From Montifringilla adamsi (taxonomy: Eukaryota > Chordata > Aves > Passeriformes > Passeridae), in NCBI GenBank assembly GCA_017590115.1, contig JAGGNK010008337.1, positions 5,447,609 to 5,511,608 of the forward strand: a stretch of 64,000 bases of DNA. Direction: 5' to 3'. The notes beneath the pieces were generated by a model. It was not told where the DNA came from and searched no databases. It saw nothing but the letters and a program-made list of their open reading frames with translations. Each line of letters starts with the position of its first letter. The first letter of the stretch is position 1. This document shows, piece by piece, positions 25,888-37,600 of the stretch. The translations under genes were made by a program, and so were the position numbers.

Positions 25888-28800
25888 GTAAGTGTCAGAT
25901 GTTCCTTCCTCTTGTGCTGCTTTGACAGCACTTCTGGAGAGCCTTGGGGTGTGGTGATGGTGTGTTTGCTGTTGTCCTGCAGTGTTGCCCGTGCTGCTTG
26001 TCTTGTTGCTCAACATGACGTGTGCACATTGACTCAGCCCTGTGTTCTTCCTCGCAGGACAGGCTCTCCAGGTGCTCCAGGCATTCACACTGTGGTGGTT
26101 GCTGTTGCCTTTTGTTTGTGTGTCTTTGCAGATGTCTCTGCAGAAACACCAGGCCCTAGCCTTAGCTGGCACAAATTAAAACCTCTGGTGATTTACCCCA
26201 GTAGAAACCGTGGATCTTGTACCCTGCCCTCACAGTCATGACTGTCAGACCTTGCGTTGTGTGGGTGTAAGTTTTAAAGCAGCAGGGACAGCTAGGTCAG
26301 CTGTAAAGAAGCTTGTGAATGCTTCCAGCAATTACAAAGGATTCTGTTTCTCTTTGGTAAGGTCGAGATGCCTAAATTTTAGAAGACAAGGAGTACATTT
26401 TTGCCTAAATCAGCTCAGACAGCCACGGAGCGAACACAGACCATGTGCCCAAAGTTGCTGCGAGCCATATCTGCCGTCAGTTCCAGGCAGTGAAATCTCT
26501 GTGTGGGGAGAATATGGTTGGTCGTGGCAGTGAGAGGTCTGTGCCATTTGCAGAAGACACCTGTCCCTGTGCCTGGAACAAGTGTCACCCATCAGGGTGT
26601 GGGCTGTGCTGGCCCTGGGAGAGGGGTGGAAGCTGACAGGGCGAGTCATTTGTGCTGACAGCGCTGATGGAGGCTGTCTCTAAACTAACCTGATATTTGA
26701 AGATCAGCACCCTGCTGTGCGGGCCTTTTTTTGCATCATCAAAGAAAAAAAGCCCCCAGGGAATTCCACTTTTTGGTGCTTAAGTATAGAGGTAACTGAA
26801 AGGTAACAACATAAGGCAGGAGCTTCTGTCCTGCACAGTTGCTGCACCCACTGGGGCTGAATCTGGGGAACCCCATTGCAAGGTTCAGGAGAGGGAATAT
26901 TGGTGTGGACATGGGGATAGGAGATGCTGGGGGATGTAAACACACCGAGTTCTTCGACCTCCCCTCTCCCAGGCAAGTGAATCTCAGTGGGAAATGTGGC
27001 TCTAGAAGCTGGCTCAGGTGTCTGTGGATGAACAAAACCTGAGCTGAGTGAGCAGTGTCCAGGACAGGCTTGTATTTTGGGGTGCTGTCAATATGACCAA
27101 GGGCAAGCCAGCCATCCAGAGGGACACAGGGAGACAGAAGGAGGGAGATTGTTATTTCTCTTGTCTGCACACTCATTAGTTACCTCCCATGAGTGTGTTT
27201 GGATTGAGCCCCACTCATGGCCCAGAGGCCTGACCTGGGTCTGTGGAGCACTGGCTCCTGTTGCAGTTCTGCCAGGGGCTCTGACTGGCCATGGACAAGC
27301 TCCATCGCTTCCCTGTGCCTCTGTTTCCTGCTCTGCTCAGTAGGAAAGTTGATCCTTGACTGTGTTTACAGATGACAGTAGGAAACACTTCGTGGGTTGT
27401 TACCAGTTTGTAACTTCACTGGTGGTAAACTTCATTGTCACAAACAAGGGGCTTTCATGGTCACTAACGCTCTGCACATGCAGGGTCTGTGTGTCTCCAC
27501 CTTCTCCCAGAAGTTGGTCTAACAAGTGCCAGGCCAGCCCTACAATTGGTCTAACACATGCCAGCCATTTGTTCTTCTGACAAATTCTCAGCTGTGCTTG
27601 AGTTTGTGCAGACATCTGATGTCTCAAAAGCAAACACCCTCTCTGTGTGATTTACTGCAGTATTTGCACACCCTGGGCCCTAGAAGGCAGTTTTTGCTTG
27701 CTTAGATCTTTGCTGTTTTGGTTATTTGTTGTCTTCTCAATGGTACACAACAATTCCTCGTGTGCCTTAGTTGTTCTGAATCTTTCTGTTATCCAGCACC
27801 ACAAATAAGATGACAATAACAATTTTTATTCTACTGTGTGTAGAAGAGAAAGCTTAGCAACTGAACACCAGATTTGGAGTACTTGTATTGAGAAGTTGCT
27901 GTCCAGGAGAAAGGTGCTGTGGCATTAGGGATTATCAACAAAATGGGTCACATAAATGGATCAGACTGTTACTGTTCTATTGCTCCTGCTTGATTCTCTC
28001 CCAGAAATGTCTTTTCTCACCCCATAGGTGATGTTTGGAGACATTCAAATATTCTTATGTATTTTGTGCACCGAGAATTCAGGCCTCCTGCCTGAAGGCT
28101 TTTTTGGCCTTGAAGATCTGCCAGTAGTTGTTCTACATCTTCTCACAGTTTAGATGCTCTAATTCTAAAACAAATGTCCTTTTTCTGGCTTAGCTTCATC
28201 TAGTATGGGAAGCAGTTATTGAGTTGAACCAACAAGCCATTTGCGCTCCCAAATGTGTGTTGACATGGGAATTTGCTCCAGAACACTTGCTATGGTAGAC
28301 TTTCTGTGTTAGTTCAGACTTACAAAAAACCCCCTGATTTTATTTTGTTTTCTAAAGCAGTTTCTGCTTGCACTTGCCTGGCTGCCTCACCCCTGATAGT
28401 TTACACTATGTCAGTGGCAAACATTTGTCTGCAAATACATTTTTGCTGTCTACACAGAGTGCTGTTATCTGCTCTGTTGTATCAGCTTAATCATCATGTG
28501 CATTTCAGTGAATTCTCTAGAAACTGTCCTCAAGGGCTCCTGCTGTAGCACAGCTGGTTTCCCTGGCTGGTGGCTTTGCTTTCAAGAGGCACTGTGAGTT
28601 CCAGCAGCTGTTGTAGGATGGATGTCTCCATAATTTCATAGAGCATCCTGCAGGAGAACCTGGCCTTTGGGGATCCGCTTCTGGTCCTGTGAACTTCTTT
28701 CACAATAGTTTTAATCCTGTTTAAAACAGTTTTCCATGAATCTGTATTTTATCAGGTTCCACAAGCTTTATAGCACTCCAGCAATGCTGTAGTCTTCTGC

Positions 28801-29904
28801 TTCAAAGGCACTCCTGGTGAGGGCACGTCCTGTCCTTTTCCCTTGTCCCCATAACTTATGTACAAAGGGTAGTTACCTCTGGGCAGTGGATAGAGTTACA
28901 CCCTCCCTTAGGGGCAAGGAATACCCATTGTGGAATCTTCAGAAAAAGCTATGAGGATTTCTGCTCTCCTGTCTCTGCAAAGGTCCTTGGGCAAGGATGA
29001 AACAGCAGAGGAGCCCTGCAGGGGAATAGGGGCAGAGGGAGGTTTCCTGTGTCCTGCCAGGCTGGGCGGGCTGCCTCAGAAGCCAGCTCTGCCAGGGACG
29101 CTTCTCACCACTCTGAGCTGCCTTCCCCGTGCTCCTGGCTGCCTTTCCTGTGCTCCCACAGTGGCAGCTGCTGCATTGGTGTAGTAACAGCTCGGGGTGG
29201 TGGCCATATGGCAGGAGCTGGTTGTTGCTCCTCCTCAGCAGGGGAAGGTGCCTTGTGGCATCTGCTGAGCAGATGCAGGTGGGTGCTGGGTCCATGGGAG
29301 CTGGTGCAGATGGAACAGTGGGAGTGCAGACAGCATAGAGGGTGTAATTAACCAAGGGAACCTTTGGAAGCAGCATATGCTGATGATGTTTTTGTAGAGC
29401 AGTGGGTCCTTTCCCTTCCAGAAGCACCTGGTTTTAGACAGTCCCTGGCTACTGCTGAGGTAGTACAGGAGGTAAGTGATGTAGTCCAGCGGAAAGAGGG
29501 TAAGGAGAGGGTAAAGCAAGGCATAACTTGTACCAGGGAAGGTGGCTGGAGGTGAACGAAGCCTGAGCTCTAGTCCTGCCCTTTACAGGCAAAAGTGGGA
29601 AGGATAAGGTGTGTGTTGATAGGGTTGTGGAGCAGACAGACCCAGGAGTGGTGAAGCTGCCTTCCCTGTTGGCTGGAGTGGTGACCTTTTCCTCCTCTCT
29701 AAAAGTCTCACTGGCATAACCTGCCTTCTCTGCCAGGTGATGCTCAGTTCAGTAGCCAGTGCCTGTGGTGGCTTTTCCCCTGCACTTAACCTTTGTTTAC
29801 ACAAAACTTTACAGGCACCTGCTCTTGGCAGGCAGTTTAACATTGGGAGTGGAATGCCTTCAGCTGCTCAGTGTGGTAATCAGTGACTCTGTGTTTCTCT
29901 GCAG
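25888..29904 (+). other. SLC24A3: Intron 4 of SLC24A3 (4,017 bp)
   Basis: This phase 0 intron carries a MIR-like SINE trace at 27279-27352 and a short duplicated motif (TTGGTCTAACA, then CCAG) at about 27505-27566. The remainder is ordinary intronic sequence without recognisable genes. Its 3' end is TTCTCTGCAG. Confidence 0.9.
27279..27352 (+). mobile_element. MIR-like ancient SINE trace
   Basis: CTGACTGGCCATGGACAAGC, then TTCCCTGTGCCTCTGTTTCC, follows the MIR core order (short-distance match to the segment TGTGCCTCAGTTTCC). Weak but ordered similarity, recognised from memory. Confidence 0.45.
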
Positions 29905-29989
29905 CGCTTGCATCTCAGTGAAGATGTGGCTGGGGCAACTTTCATGGCAGCAGGAAGCTCTGCTCCTGAGCTGTTCACATCTGTCATAG
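29905..29989 (+). CDS. SLC24A3: SLC24A3 exon 5: first half of alpha-1 repeat with the catalytic Glu
   Basis: This 85-nt exon holds 28 codons plus the first base of a Gly codon (G|GT). It reads RLHLSEDVAGATFMAAGS, then SAPELFTSVI. This is the alpha-1 repeat of CaCA exchangers, whose re-entrant helix lines the ion pathway. The Glu of SSAPE corresponds to Glu188 of NCKX2, where substitution abolishes transport. The residues expected for ion binding are intact. The acceptor is TTTCTCTGCAG and the donor GTAAGG. The intron before is phase 0 and the one after phase 1, the same phases as around exon 14, which holds the matching part of alpha-2. Confidence 0.97.
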
Positions 29990-31887
29990 GTAAGGAGCCT
30001 GCTGCTGCTTCCCAAAACCTGCATGTTTCCCTGGCTGTTTTCAGAGCTGAAATGCGATTGCTGTGTGCCTGCAAGGTTTGCTATAACCCTTCCTGGGCAC
30101 ACATGGCACTGACTATGGGGAGTCTTCGCCAGGTGAAGTGACTCTGGGAGTACTCTTATCTCACAGCAGGGCCTGGGTGTGACCCTGCCAAGCCAGGACC
30201 AGTGGGCCCTTTACCATAGCTGCACATTAGCCAGGCTTTACCTAGAGCATTATCTTCTCCTGTCCACTTTCCTGCCCCACCTGCCACGCCAGCTCCAGGG
30301 CACAGTGGGAAAGGATTTCCCCCAGATTTCCCTCTCTGGTACTCTGGCACACTGTTCATGTCCTCAGTGGCAGGTTCTTTGCCATCACCTCCCCTCTAGT
30401 CAGTCTTGCAACACTGCTTTTCCTGGAAAAGCCCAAGTGGGGAGGAGAAGAGGATTTGAAATGCTTTCTTTCAGCAACAAGTTGGTCAGAGCATCACATT
30501 TCCAAAGCAGCTCTCTGCTTAGGGGAAGTGTGATGAAGGGATTCAGCAGTCCTTAAGTGTGTAAAACCCAGGAAACTCTGGGTGCCCCCACAGCAGGGGG
30601 GGAAGGGGGACTGCAGGTAGTGTTAGAGTGATGTTCTACCTAGCCACGTTAGGAGAGTGAAGTGTTCCTGCAGTCTGACTCACCCACATCTCTGTTGGCG
30701 GGGGATCATCAGGAGCTGGGAGGGCGCGGGGGGCTCTCCATCACTGAACAGAATTAGTTCTCAGCTCATATACTTTCTCTAGGAGACACTTGTCTTTCAA
30801 TCACAGCTGCCAGATGAAGAGCACGAGTTAGTTCATGCAAAGCTGCGTGCTCTGCAGAGGTCTCATTGCACAAGCAAAGCCTTGTTATTTGGGAACTTAA
30901 ATTGGACCAAGTTGGGATTGTCCTTTGGTTAAGGGTAGTGCAGCGCAAAGCTGCGTGCTCTGCAGAGGTCTGATTGCACAGCCTTGTTATTTGGGAACTT
31001 AAATTGGACCAAGTTGGGATTGTCCTTTGGTTAAGGGTAGTGCAGTGCCAGGGTGAAAATAAAATCAGATTTTTTCAGGTGACTTACGGAAGCCCTGATG
31101 GTCATCAGGATCATTTTCCTGCTGTGGTGTAACCTGCCAGGTGCCGTGTGTCACTTGGCAGGTGAGTGCTTCTGTGTTTCTGAGAAAAGGATGAAGTTGG
31201 AAAAAATATGTGAACAGCACTGGCCAGTTTATTTATGGCCAGATAAATAGTGTTGGAACCTTAAAAGCAAGTGGTGAATTTAAACAGACTGACAGCTAGC
31301 AGGAGATGGAGTGTTATTTTTAGGCTGGCTTCTAAGGAAAGGACTGTGCAGCACTGTGATGCATGTGTCTGTCAGTTCATCTCCCTCACCATTAACCTCA
31401 TTGGCCAGTTTTAACCAAATTTGACAGAAGAGCTCTGAAAAAAGCTTGTAGCATAGCCCCATAACTCATCCTGAGAGGCATCACTTGGCTTGTGAGTAGC
31501 TGTGGCCAGACAGCTCTGAATCATCTCCAGCTTCTACTGAAGCTTCATCCCTACTGAAGCCAGTTGGGAAGGAGCAGAATACTGTTCAGGGAATATCTTA
31601 TGGGAGACAGTGTCCTGTGGATTTGTGTCCCACCAGCTGCTGCCATGAGCTTGCAGTGTTTTGTGGTGTGTAGTTGAGTCACAATACCAGGAAGTTAATA
31701 ACTTGGATGTGCCTGAAGTACTTGGTTTCCATCATGCTGTCTATCCACATCCCCTCAGAAAGCAATTCTCTGCAGTTTGCCTAGTACCTGCCTTTAGATT
31801 CATTAATAGGGTGTGAGGTCTGCAAATTTATGTGAAAGAAGTCAGCTCTTTCCCATTAACACAGCTTCTCTTGAACTTGTTTTTCAG
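29990..31887 (+). other. SLC24A3: Intron 5 of SLC24A3 (1,898 bp)
   Basis: This is a phase 1 intron inside the alpha-1 repeat. It holds a nearly perfect direct duplication of about 105 bp at 30837-31046 and a short G-rich patch near 30590-30735. Nothing else was recognised. Confidence 0.9.
30837..31046. repeat. Direct tandem duplication, two copies of about 105 bp
   Basis: Copy 1 is at 30837-30944 (108 bp) and copy 2 at 30945-31046 (102 bp). Both begin GCAAAGCTGCGTGCTCTG. By eye they differ by one substitution and one 6-bp indel until the last few bases, so the duplication is recent. Confidence 0.95.
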
Positions 31888-31991
31888 GTGTTTTTATCAC
31901 AAAAGGAGATGTAGGCGTTGGAACCATCGTGGGCTCGGCTGTATTCAACATCCTCTGTATTATTGGGGTGTGTGGGCTTTTTGCAGGACAG
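31888..31991 (+). CDS. SLC24A3: SLC24A3 exon 6: second half of alpha-1 repeat
   Basis: The exon is 104 nt: 2 nt completing the split Gly and 34 codons. It reads GVFITKGDVGVGTIVGSA, then VFNILCIIGVCGLFAGQ. The GTIVGSAVFN helix is the second arm of the alpha-1 repeat and pairs with the GSNVFD helix of exon 15 in the folded transporter. The position equivalent to the K+-related Asp of alpha-2 is Asn here (VFN versus VFD), which is normal for the family. The acceptor is TTGTTTTTCAG and the donor GTAAGA. Confidence 0.97.
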
Positions 31992-33817
31992 GTAAGAGCA
32001 TTCAATGATTCCTTACAGTTCTTGCTTCACCCTGTGCCTTGGCTGTACTGCAAAATCAGATGTCAGGTTCACCACCTTGCCACAAATTTCTCTGGCTTTC
32101 CTGTTTTTAATAGGGCCCTGTGCTGTTCCTCCCGCATTTTTGAAATGAAAAACAGAGCAGCAAAGTTCAGCTCAGGCATTTTGAGCTGCCCAAGGTGTGT
32201 GGGTGGGCAGAGGAATAAATGTTGGTTGTTTGCTCATCGTGTAGTTTGTGAGTGTTCCCCAGCGTGTCAAACCGCTTGTAACAACACAAGCTATTCATCT
32301 GAAATTAAAGCAATTAAGTTGTGAGATCTGAGCTGCTGTCTGAATTGCAGACGTGATTGACTGTATAATTAAATACCTGAATCTGCATTTACCTTGGCAC
32401 TTGCCAGCATGCCAAGTATTTTTACAATCTCATAAATGTTCTTTGGCGTGTTACTGTGCAGACTTACTCATAAAGAGGAGAAGCAGGGTCATGTTACCAG
32501 CATAGGGCGATGGAAGAAGAACTGAGAAGACCTTGGTCAGTCTGGGAAAACATGCAGAGAGATGGGGTTTTGCTTATGATCCAGTTCTGTTTTTATTAGC
32601 AGTGAACTTCTGCAGGCTGAAGGTGAGCATTTTCAGCATGAGGAGGCCTCAGGTTAAGGTCACAGCAGTGCTTTATAACCACCCACGTGTCCTGATTTGC
32701 ATGCAACAGATGCTCAGTGTGTCAGTGGTGCTGCTGTAACTCTTACTGTGAAAACCCAGTTAATTGAGGTAAATTTTTAATGACCAAAGCCTTCCCAGGG
32801 CATGAGGCTCTGTTCCCCAGACGTATTCTCCTGTCATCAGCAGGACTTCCTTCTCATGCTGCTTTTTTCATGCAAATGAAGGTGATTAACCGTCTAGCAG
32901 TTAATGATGGCAGAGGAGCCCGTTCTGATTTTTACTCTCCACAGTACTGATTGCCTGCCTCAAACCTGCTAAAAAATTGCTACAAACCACCTTTGGAAAA
33001 GGCCTACTAGAATTTGGGGCTTGATAGAGAATGCCAGTCTTCTTGAGAGGCCTTTTACAGGTGGGAGATCATTGTTTCAGAAGGATAAATCACAGCCAAA
33101 ATGCTCTTGTAAACTGTCTGCAGCCTTTCAGCCGTGGTCGCTTTCAGAAGTTCAAGTCATCCTAAGCATAGTCTGTGAGTTTCTTTCAAGCCAAGCGTTG
33201 AGATTTTGACTGCTTTGCCCCTCTTTGTTTTCCTTGAGACTCTGCTGATGATTTGTGTGTGGTTTTGTCAAGTCACATAACCTTTCTTTGCTGCAGTCTA
33301 ACCCTCAGAGGGTGGGTGAGCACTGGAATGATTGACGTCACCATGTGGAACTGTGATTTTAGCGAGCAAAGACATTTCAGTGTCAATAATTGCAATGTTT
33401 TAGATAAAACTCTGGATCAATTTATGCTTTTCATTGTTTCCTACTCCCAGCCTTTCACCAAAAAGTCATTCCCTCTTAGTGGTGTGATTCATCATTTGTT
33501 TTGTGTTAGTATGAGTAGGAATTTGGTTTTATTGTCAACAATGTCTCTACAGAGGCACTAACATAGGTGGTAAATTTGGTTGTTGGTGAGATTTCTGTTC
33601 TGCTGGGGACCTGGATCTCAGCAGTGAGTTGCCAGGTGAGCTTGGGGGCTGGCTGTTGGTGAAAGTTGCGTGCTGTGCTCCAGGATCTTTTCTTTGAGCT
33701 CGGACTTGTGGATTGAGCAGCTGGAGCCCTCAGATTCTCAGATGTATTGCCTGTGGGCTGGGAAACCCAGAGGTCAGACCTGCAGGGGCCTTTTTCTGTG
33801 TTTCTGAAAGCTTTCTT

Positions 33818-33865
33818 TTGTTTTTTGTTGGGTTTTTTTGGGTTTTTTTTTTGTTTTTTTTTTTG
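33818..33865. repeat. T/G-rich low-complexity run
   Basis: Successive T runs broken by G or GGG in intron 6. It gives a spurious Phe-rich open frame. Confidence 0.9.
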
Positions 33866-34577
33866 GACTGGTAAACAGTTGAATTGTAAAAGACTGTCCA
33901 GCCCTCTCCAGGATATGTTTTATTTTTAAATTAGGTTGTAGCTTGTATGTGCTGTGTTGGATGTATTCTTCTTTGGCCTAAGAGAAGACTGGGTTTGGTT
34001 ATGTGCATGTTTAGAAAAAGAAGCAAATGCACAGCCCCCAAAAGCTGGTATGCATTTGCTTGAGCACCAGCCCCAATTGTTTATTCTTCCAAGCCTTTAC
34101 TGGCTGTATGAGCACACTTTTCAGGATAAATCAGAATAAGCATCCCACTGCTTATTGGAACAGGAGAAGGGAAGCGTGCCCACGCCTCTGTGCCACACTG
34201 CACACCTAAAAAAGGCCTTGAAAGAGCATTGTGAAGGTTGAAAGTCAAACACGGCAAAGTTAGAAAATAGCAGTGTGGGGGTTCCCTGTGCACCCTTAAT
34301 TTGCCCCCCCGGTGTGTGTGCATTATTATCCAGGCTTTAATTACGGAGCCTCTTGCCAGGTTCTCCACGGGCTCCCTGCCTCCCTCTGCCCACAGAATGG
34401 ACTTTGCTCACTTAATGAGCAGATATTCAGAATTTTGTTTTCTCTTATTGTTCACTCTGTGCCCTTCTGCCTTATTTACCAGGCTCTATTCAAGCCCTGT
34501 TCCAGCAACAGAATTATTAATTTCCTCTTGAACTTGTGCCGATCTCGGCACTATTGTATCTGAGCAGTTGATGAGCA

Positions 34578-34660
34578 GTTAATTAATCTTCCCCAAACCT
34601 CTGTGAGATGAAGGGATGCTTTAAAGATGGGGAAACAAAGCACAGAGAGATTAAATAAAA
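34578..34660 (-). mobile_element. MIR-like ancient SINE
   Basis: TTAATTAATCTTCCCCAAAC, CTCTGTGAGATGAAGGGATG, then GATGGGGAAACAAAGCACAG and AGAGATTAAATA follow, in order, the reverse complement of the MIR 3' half (known there as GATGGGGAAACTGAGGCAC, then AGAGGTTAAGTAAC, roughly). About 80 bp are recognisable. An AmnSINE or another MIR-core SINE is the alternative. Confidence 0.6.
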
Positions 34661-37600
34661 AAGAATAACTTGTCTTTTTAGGGGCCAATTAGAGCTGGCA
34701 CAGGCCTGCTCTTTCCCCTGGTGCATAGCATTCTGTGGCATGCTCGTGGGTCCTGGCTCCAGGTGCTGCTCCCGCTGCTCCACAGGGCTTTCCTTGTTGG
34801 AAAGCCTTGGTTTGAGTGGCCGTGTCAGTCTCCCCACATCCCAGCTCTCCTTGGGAGCATTCAGCTCCTTGAGCCATATGAGCCCCTCTTCTCCTCACTC
34901 CTGCTTCCTTCCACAGGGCACCACATAGAGTGCCTCTGTCCTGATCCCTGCCCTCATCCCTAGGGCTGTTCTTGTCTGGAACTAAGCAAGTGACTTAACT
35001 ACATCTCCTAACATTTAGTGGTTGCTCTTGCCAGTGTGATGGTGTTGTGTTCCTTCTTGTCACTCCTCCTCCAGCTCTTGAGGCCTGAGAGAAATCTTTT
35101 ACCAGATTCCTCTCTTGGGTTATGCATCACCCATAGCTGCTTTCTGAGCATCCAGCTTTCTTGCAGTGGTTTTGATCCCTTCTCCTCTCCGCACTCCTCT
35201 GCTCTATGTCTCCTTCTCCTGGCTAATGTTGGCCATGCCAGGGAGGCTCCTCTAGAGTTGGAGGAGTCTGCTCTGCAGCCAGGGAAATTGTATTTTCCAC
35301 TGTTTTCATCTCCTCCTGAGATTTTGGATTGGAGGAATTAAAAAAGCAACAGTGGATGCAGGCTGCCCATGTGTTTGATGGCCAGACAAGAACCATCCCC
35401 TAAAGACTGTGTTTTCTAAACTAGCATCCACACTGAAAATCAGAGCTTTCAAATATAGCTTAAACTGGGCCTCTGCAGAAGCAGAACTTCACGTCTGGTG
35501 TGTATTGAGGTGTTTGACCAAAGCATGTTTGGAGAGAGAGCTCAAGTTTTCCCCGTGGATAGTGAATGCTGCCCATGTGCCTGTGGCAGTGAGCCTTAGA
35601 AGCTCCTCCTGCTTTCTTCTTGCAGCCTGTTGAAATATTCTGCATAGCACTCACACCCAGAGGAGGGTTTCTCTTATTTCATCCAGGCAGTAGATGCAGC
35701 TTCTAAGATGGTTTCAGTATATGGAAATATGTTAGGAGCTCTTCTCATTCCCCACTTGCCTGTGCAGTGCAGGTTGGATGTGTCTGCAGCTGTTTCCTCT
35801 TATGTCTCTATACCTTGGACACCAGCACTTCTTGCAGGTAGGCAACTGCTAAGGCACATAACCCAGCTGTTGTTTTTTAGCTGCTGTGTCTGCTTTGCTT
35901 CCTCCTGGCAAAGGGGGAACGAGGAGGTCAGGGAACACTGAGGGAGAATGAAATGGCAGCAGATGCAGCCCTTCAGTCAGTAATCCAGCAACATTCACAG
36001 GAACACAGGCTGGATAGCAGCGAGGAGGCTGCTGTCTGCATTGTGATGGATTGCATCAGGCTTTTTCCATGCTTGCAAGCCAGCTGTGTATGGGGAGCTT
36101 GACCTTAGCCTGGGGTACCCTCCAGGCCTTGGTCGTGCTGTCCTGTCTTCTCTCACGCTCATGTTTGTGCTTCTCAAGCTCTCCCCTCCTTCCCCTGCCC
36201 TCTCGCCGTCCTTGGCGGCAAGGACGCGGCATTCTCGGAAGCAGCCCTTGCTTAATTCAGCTTTCATTCAGGCCAGCACAAGCAGAGTTTGTTCAGTTTT
36301 GGACATTCCCCCATCCAGATTCATCTTGTTTTCACAGCTCTGCTGCTCTCTCCTTGCCATCCTGTCCTCCCAGCACTGACCCACCGTGTTTTGCAGTGTT
36401 GCAGAGGAGGCTGAGAACTTCTTATGTGAGAGCAGTATAACTATGCAAGTCACTCCAGCATTACCATGTAATTTTGAATGTGCATGGCTTGATTTGTTAA
36501 TTAGTATTTAAGTGCTCTGTTTTTCGGTTGAGTCCAAGTTTCTCTATTTTACCTTTCCCCAGAAATAGACAGGCTTCTCTGGATGGAGCAGGGGACCAGA
36601 AGCGCTGGCTTGTGCCACGGCTTTTCCAGTTACTGGTTCTGTCAAGGGGTCTGGTGGGTGGCAAGGCATCATTCCTCAACATACTGGAGCAGAAAAGGAT
36701 GACTATGACTGTCTGACCTGCCTCCTTCTTTTCCAGTGGGATTCTTTTACCTCAGGAATTACACTAAATTCAGCAAGTTCTCCTTTGTCCAGGTCACAGA
36801 ACCCTTGTGCCAGCTGAGGTGCCTCTAGGAATTATCAGCTGCCATGGGTTATGTCAGTTATGCCTGTGTTAGGCATGTTGACCGGGACACTAAACAGAGT
36901 TTAATAATCTGGTAGAATGTTTTTTAATGAAGCAACTGGGACTTCTGTAATCTTTTTTATCCCACTTCTGCCATTCAGCTGGCTTGCATGCCTCTTAATC
37001 TTTTAAGCTTTAATTTCACTCACAACTCAGACTGCAGCCATTACTGACTATTCATAAGCTTTTTTATTTTCTTCTCCTTGACTGCGGAGAAGTTTTAAAA
37101 GGTGAGAGTTGAAATCCTGTTGTTTTTTCTTTGTTGGTCTGTGAACATCAGTGGAAAATGTGTTAAACCTTGGGGAAGTAGTTTAAGGAGAACTTAATGC
37201 CAGCTGTTGGGACTGTTCACTGCTCTCAGAGCCCAGGGCACGTTGGGTTTGGTGCTGGCAGTGTTCTATAGTGACCATGAGCCTGCTCTGCAGACATGGG
37301 ACAGACTAGTAGGTCAGACTGAAGTAGTGCAGAAGCCAAGGCTGTGGTCCTTGGGTACCTAAAGCTGCTGGCATGGCTGTGGTGTGTGAAAGCCCAGGAA
37401 CGGAAAGCAGAGGGGGATGATGGCAGGATGCTGTGAAATATCAGGCAGCCTGTGAGGTGCTGAGACTGCAGATGGGACAGAGAGGTGTGGGTGGAGTTTC
37501 AGGATAGAGAGATACCATTAATTCAGAGATGCTGCCCAAGGCAATCAGAAGAGTTGCAAATGGATTCCTGTCAGCGCCAAACCAAGGCTACTTCCTAATT

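Noticed and set aside
34975..35015. Possible third MIR-like trace (AAGCAAGTGACTTAAC)
   Set aside because: Too short a match without the neighbouring core words.
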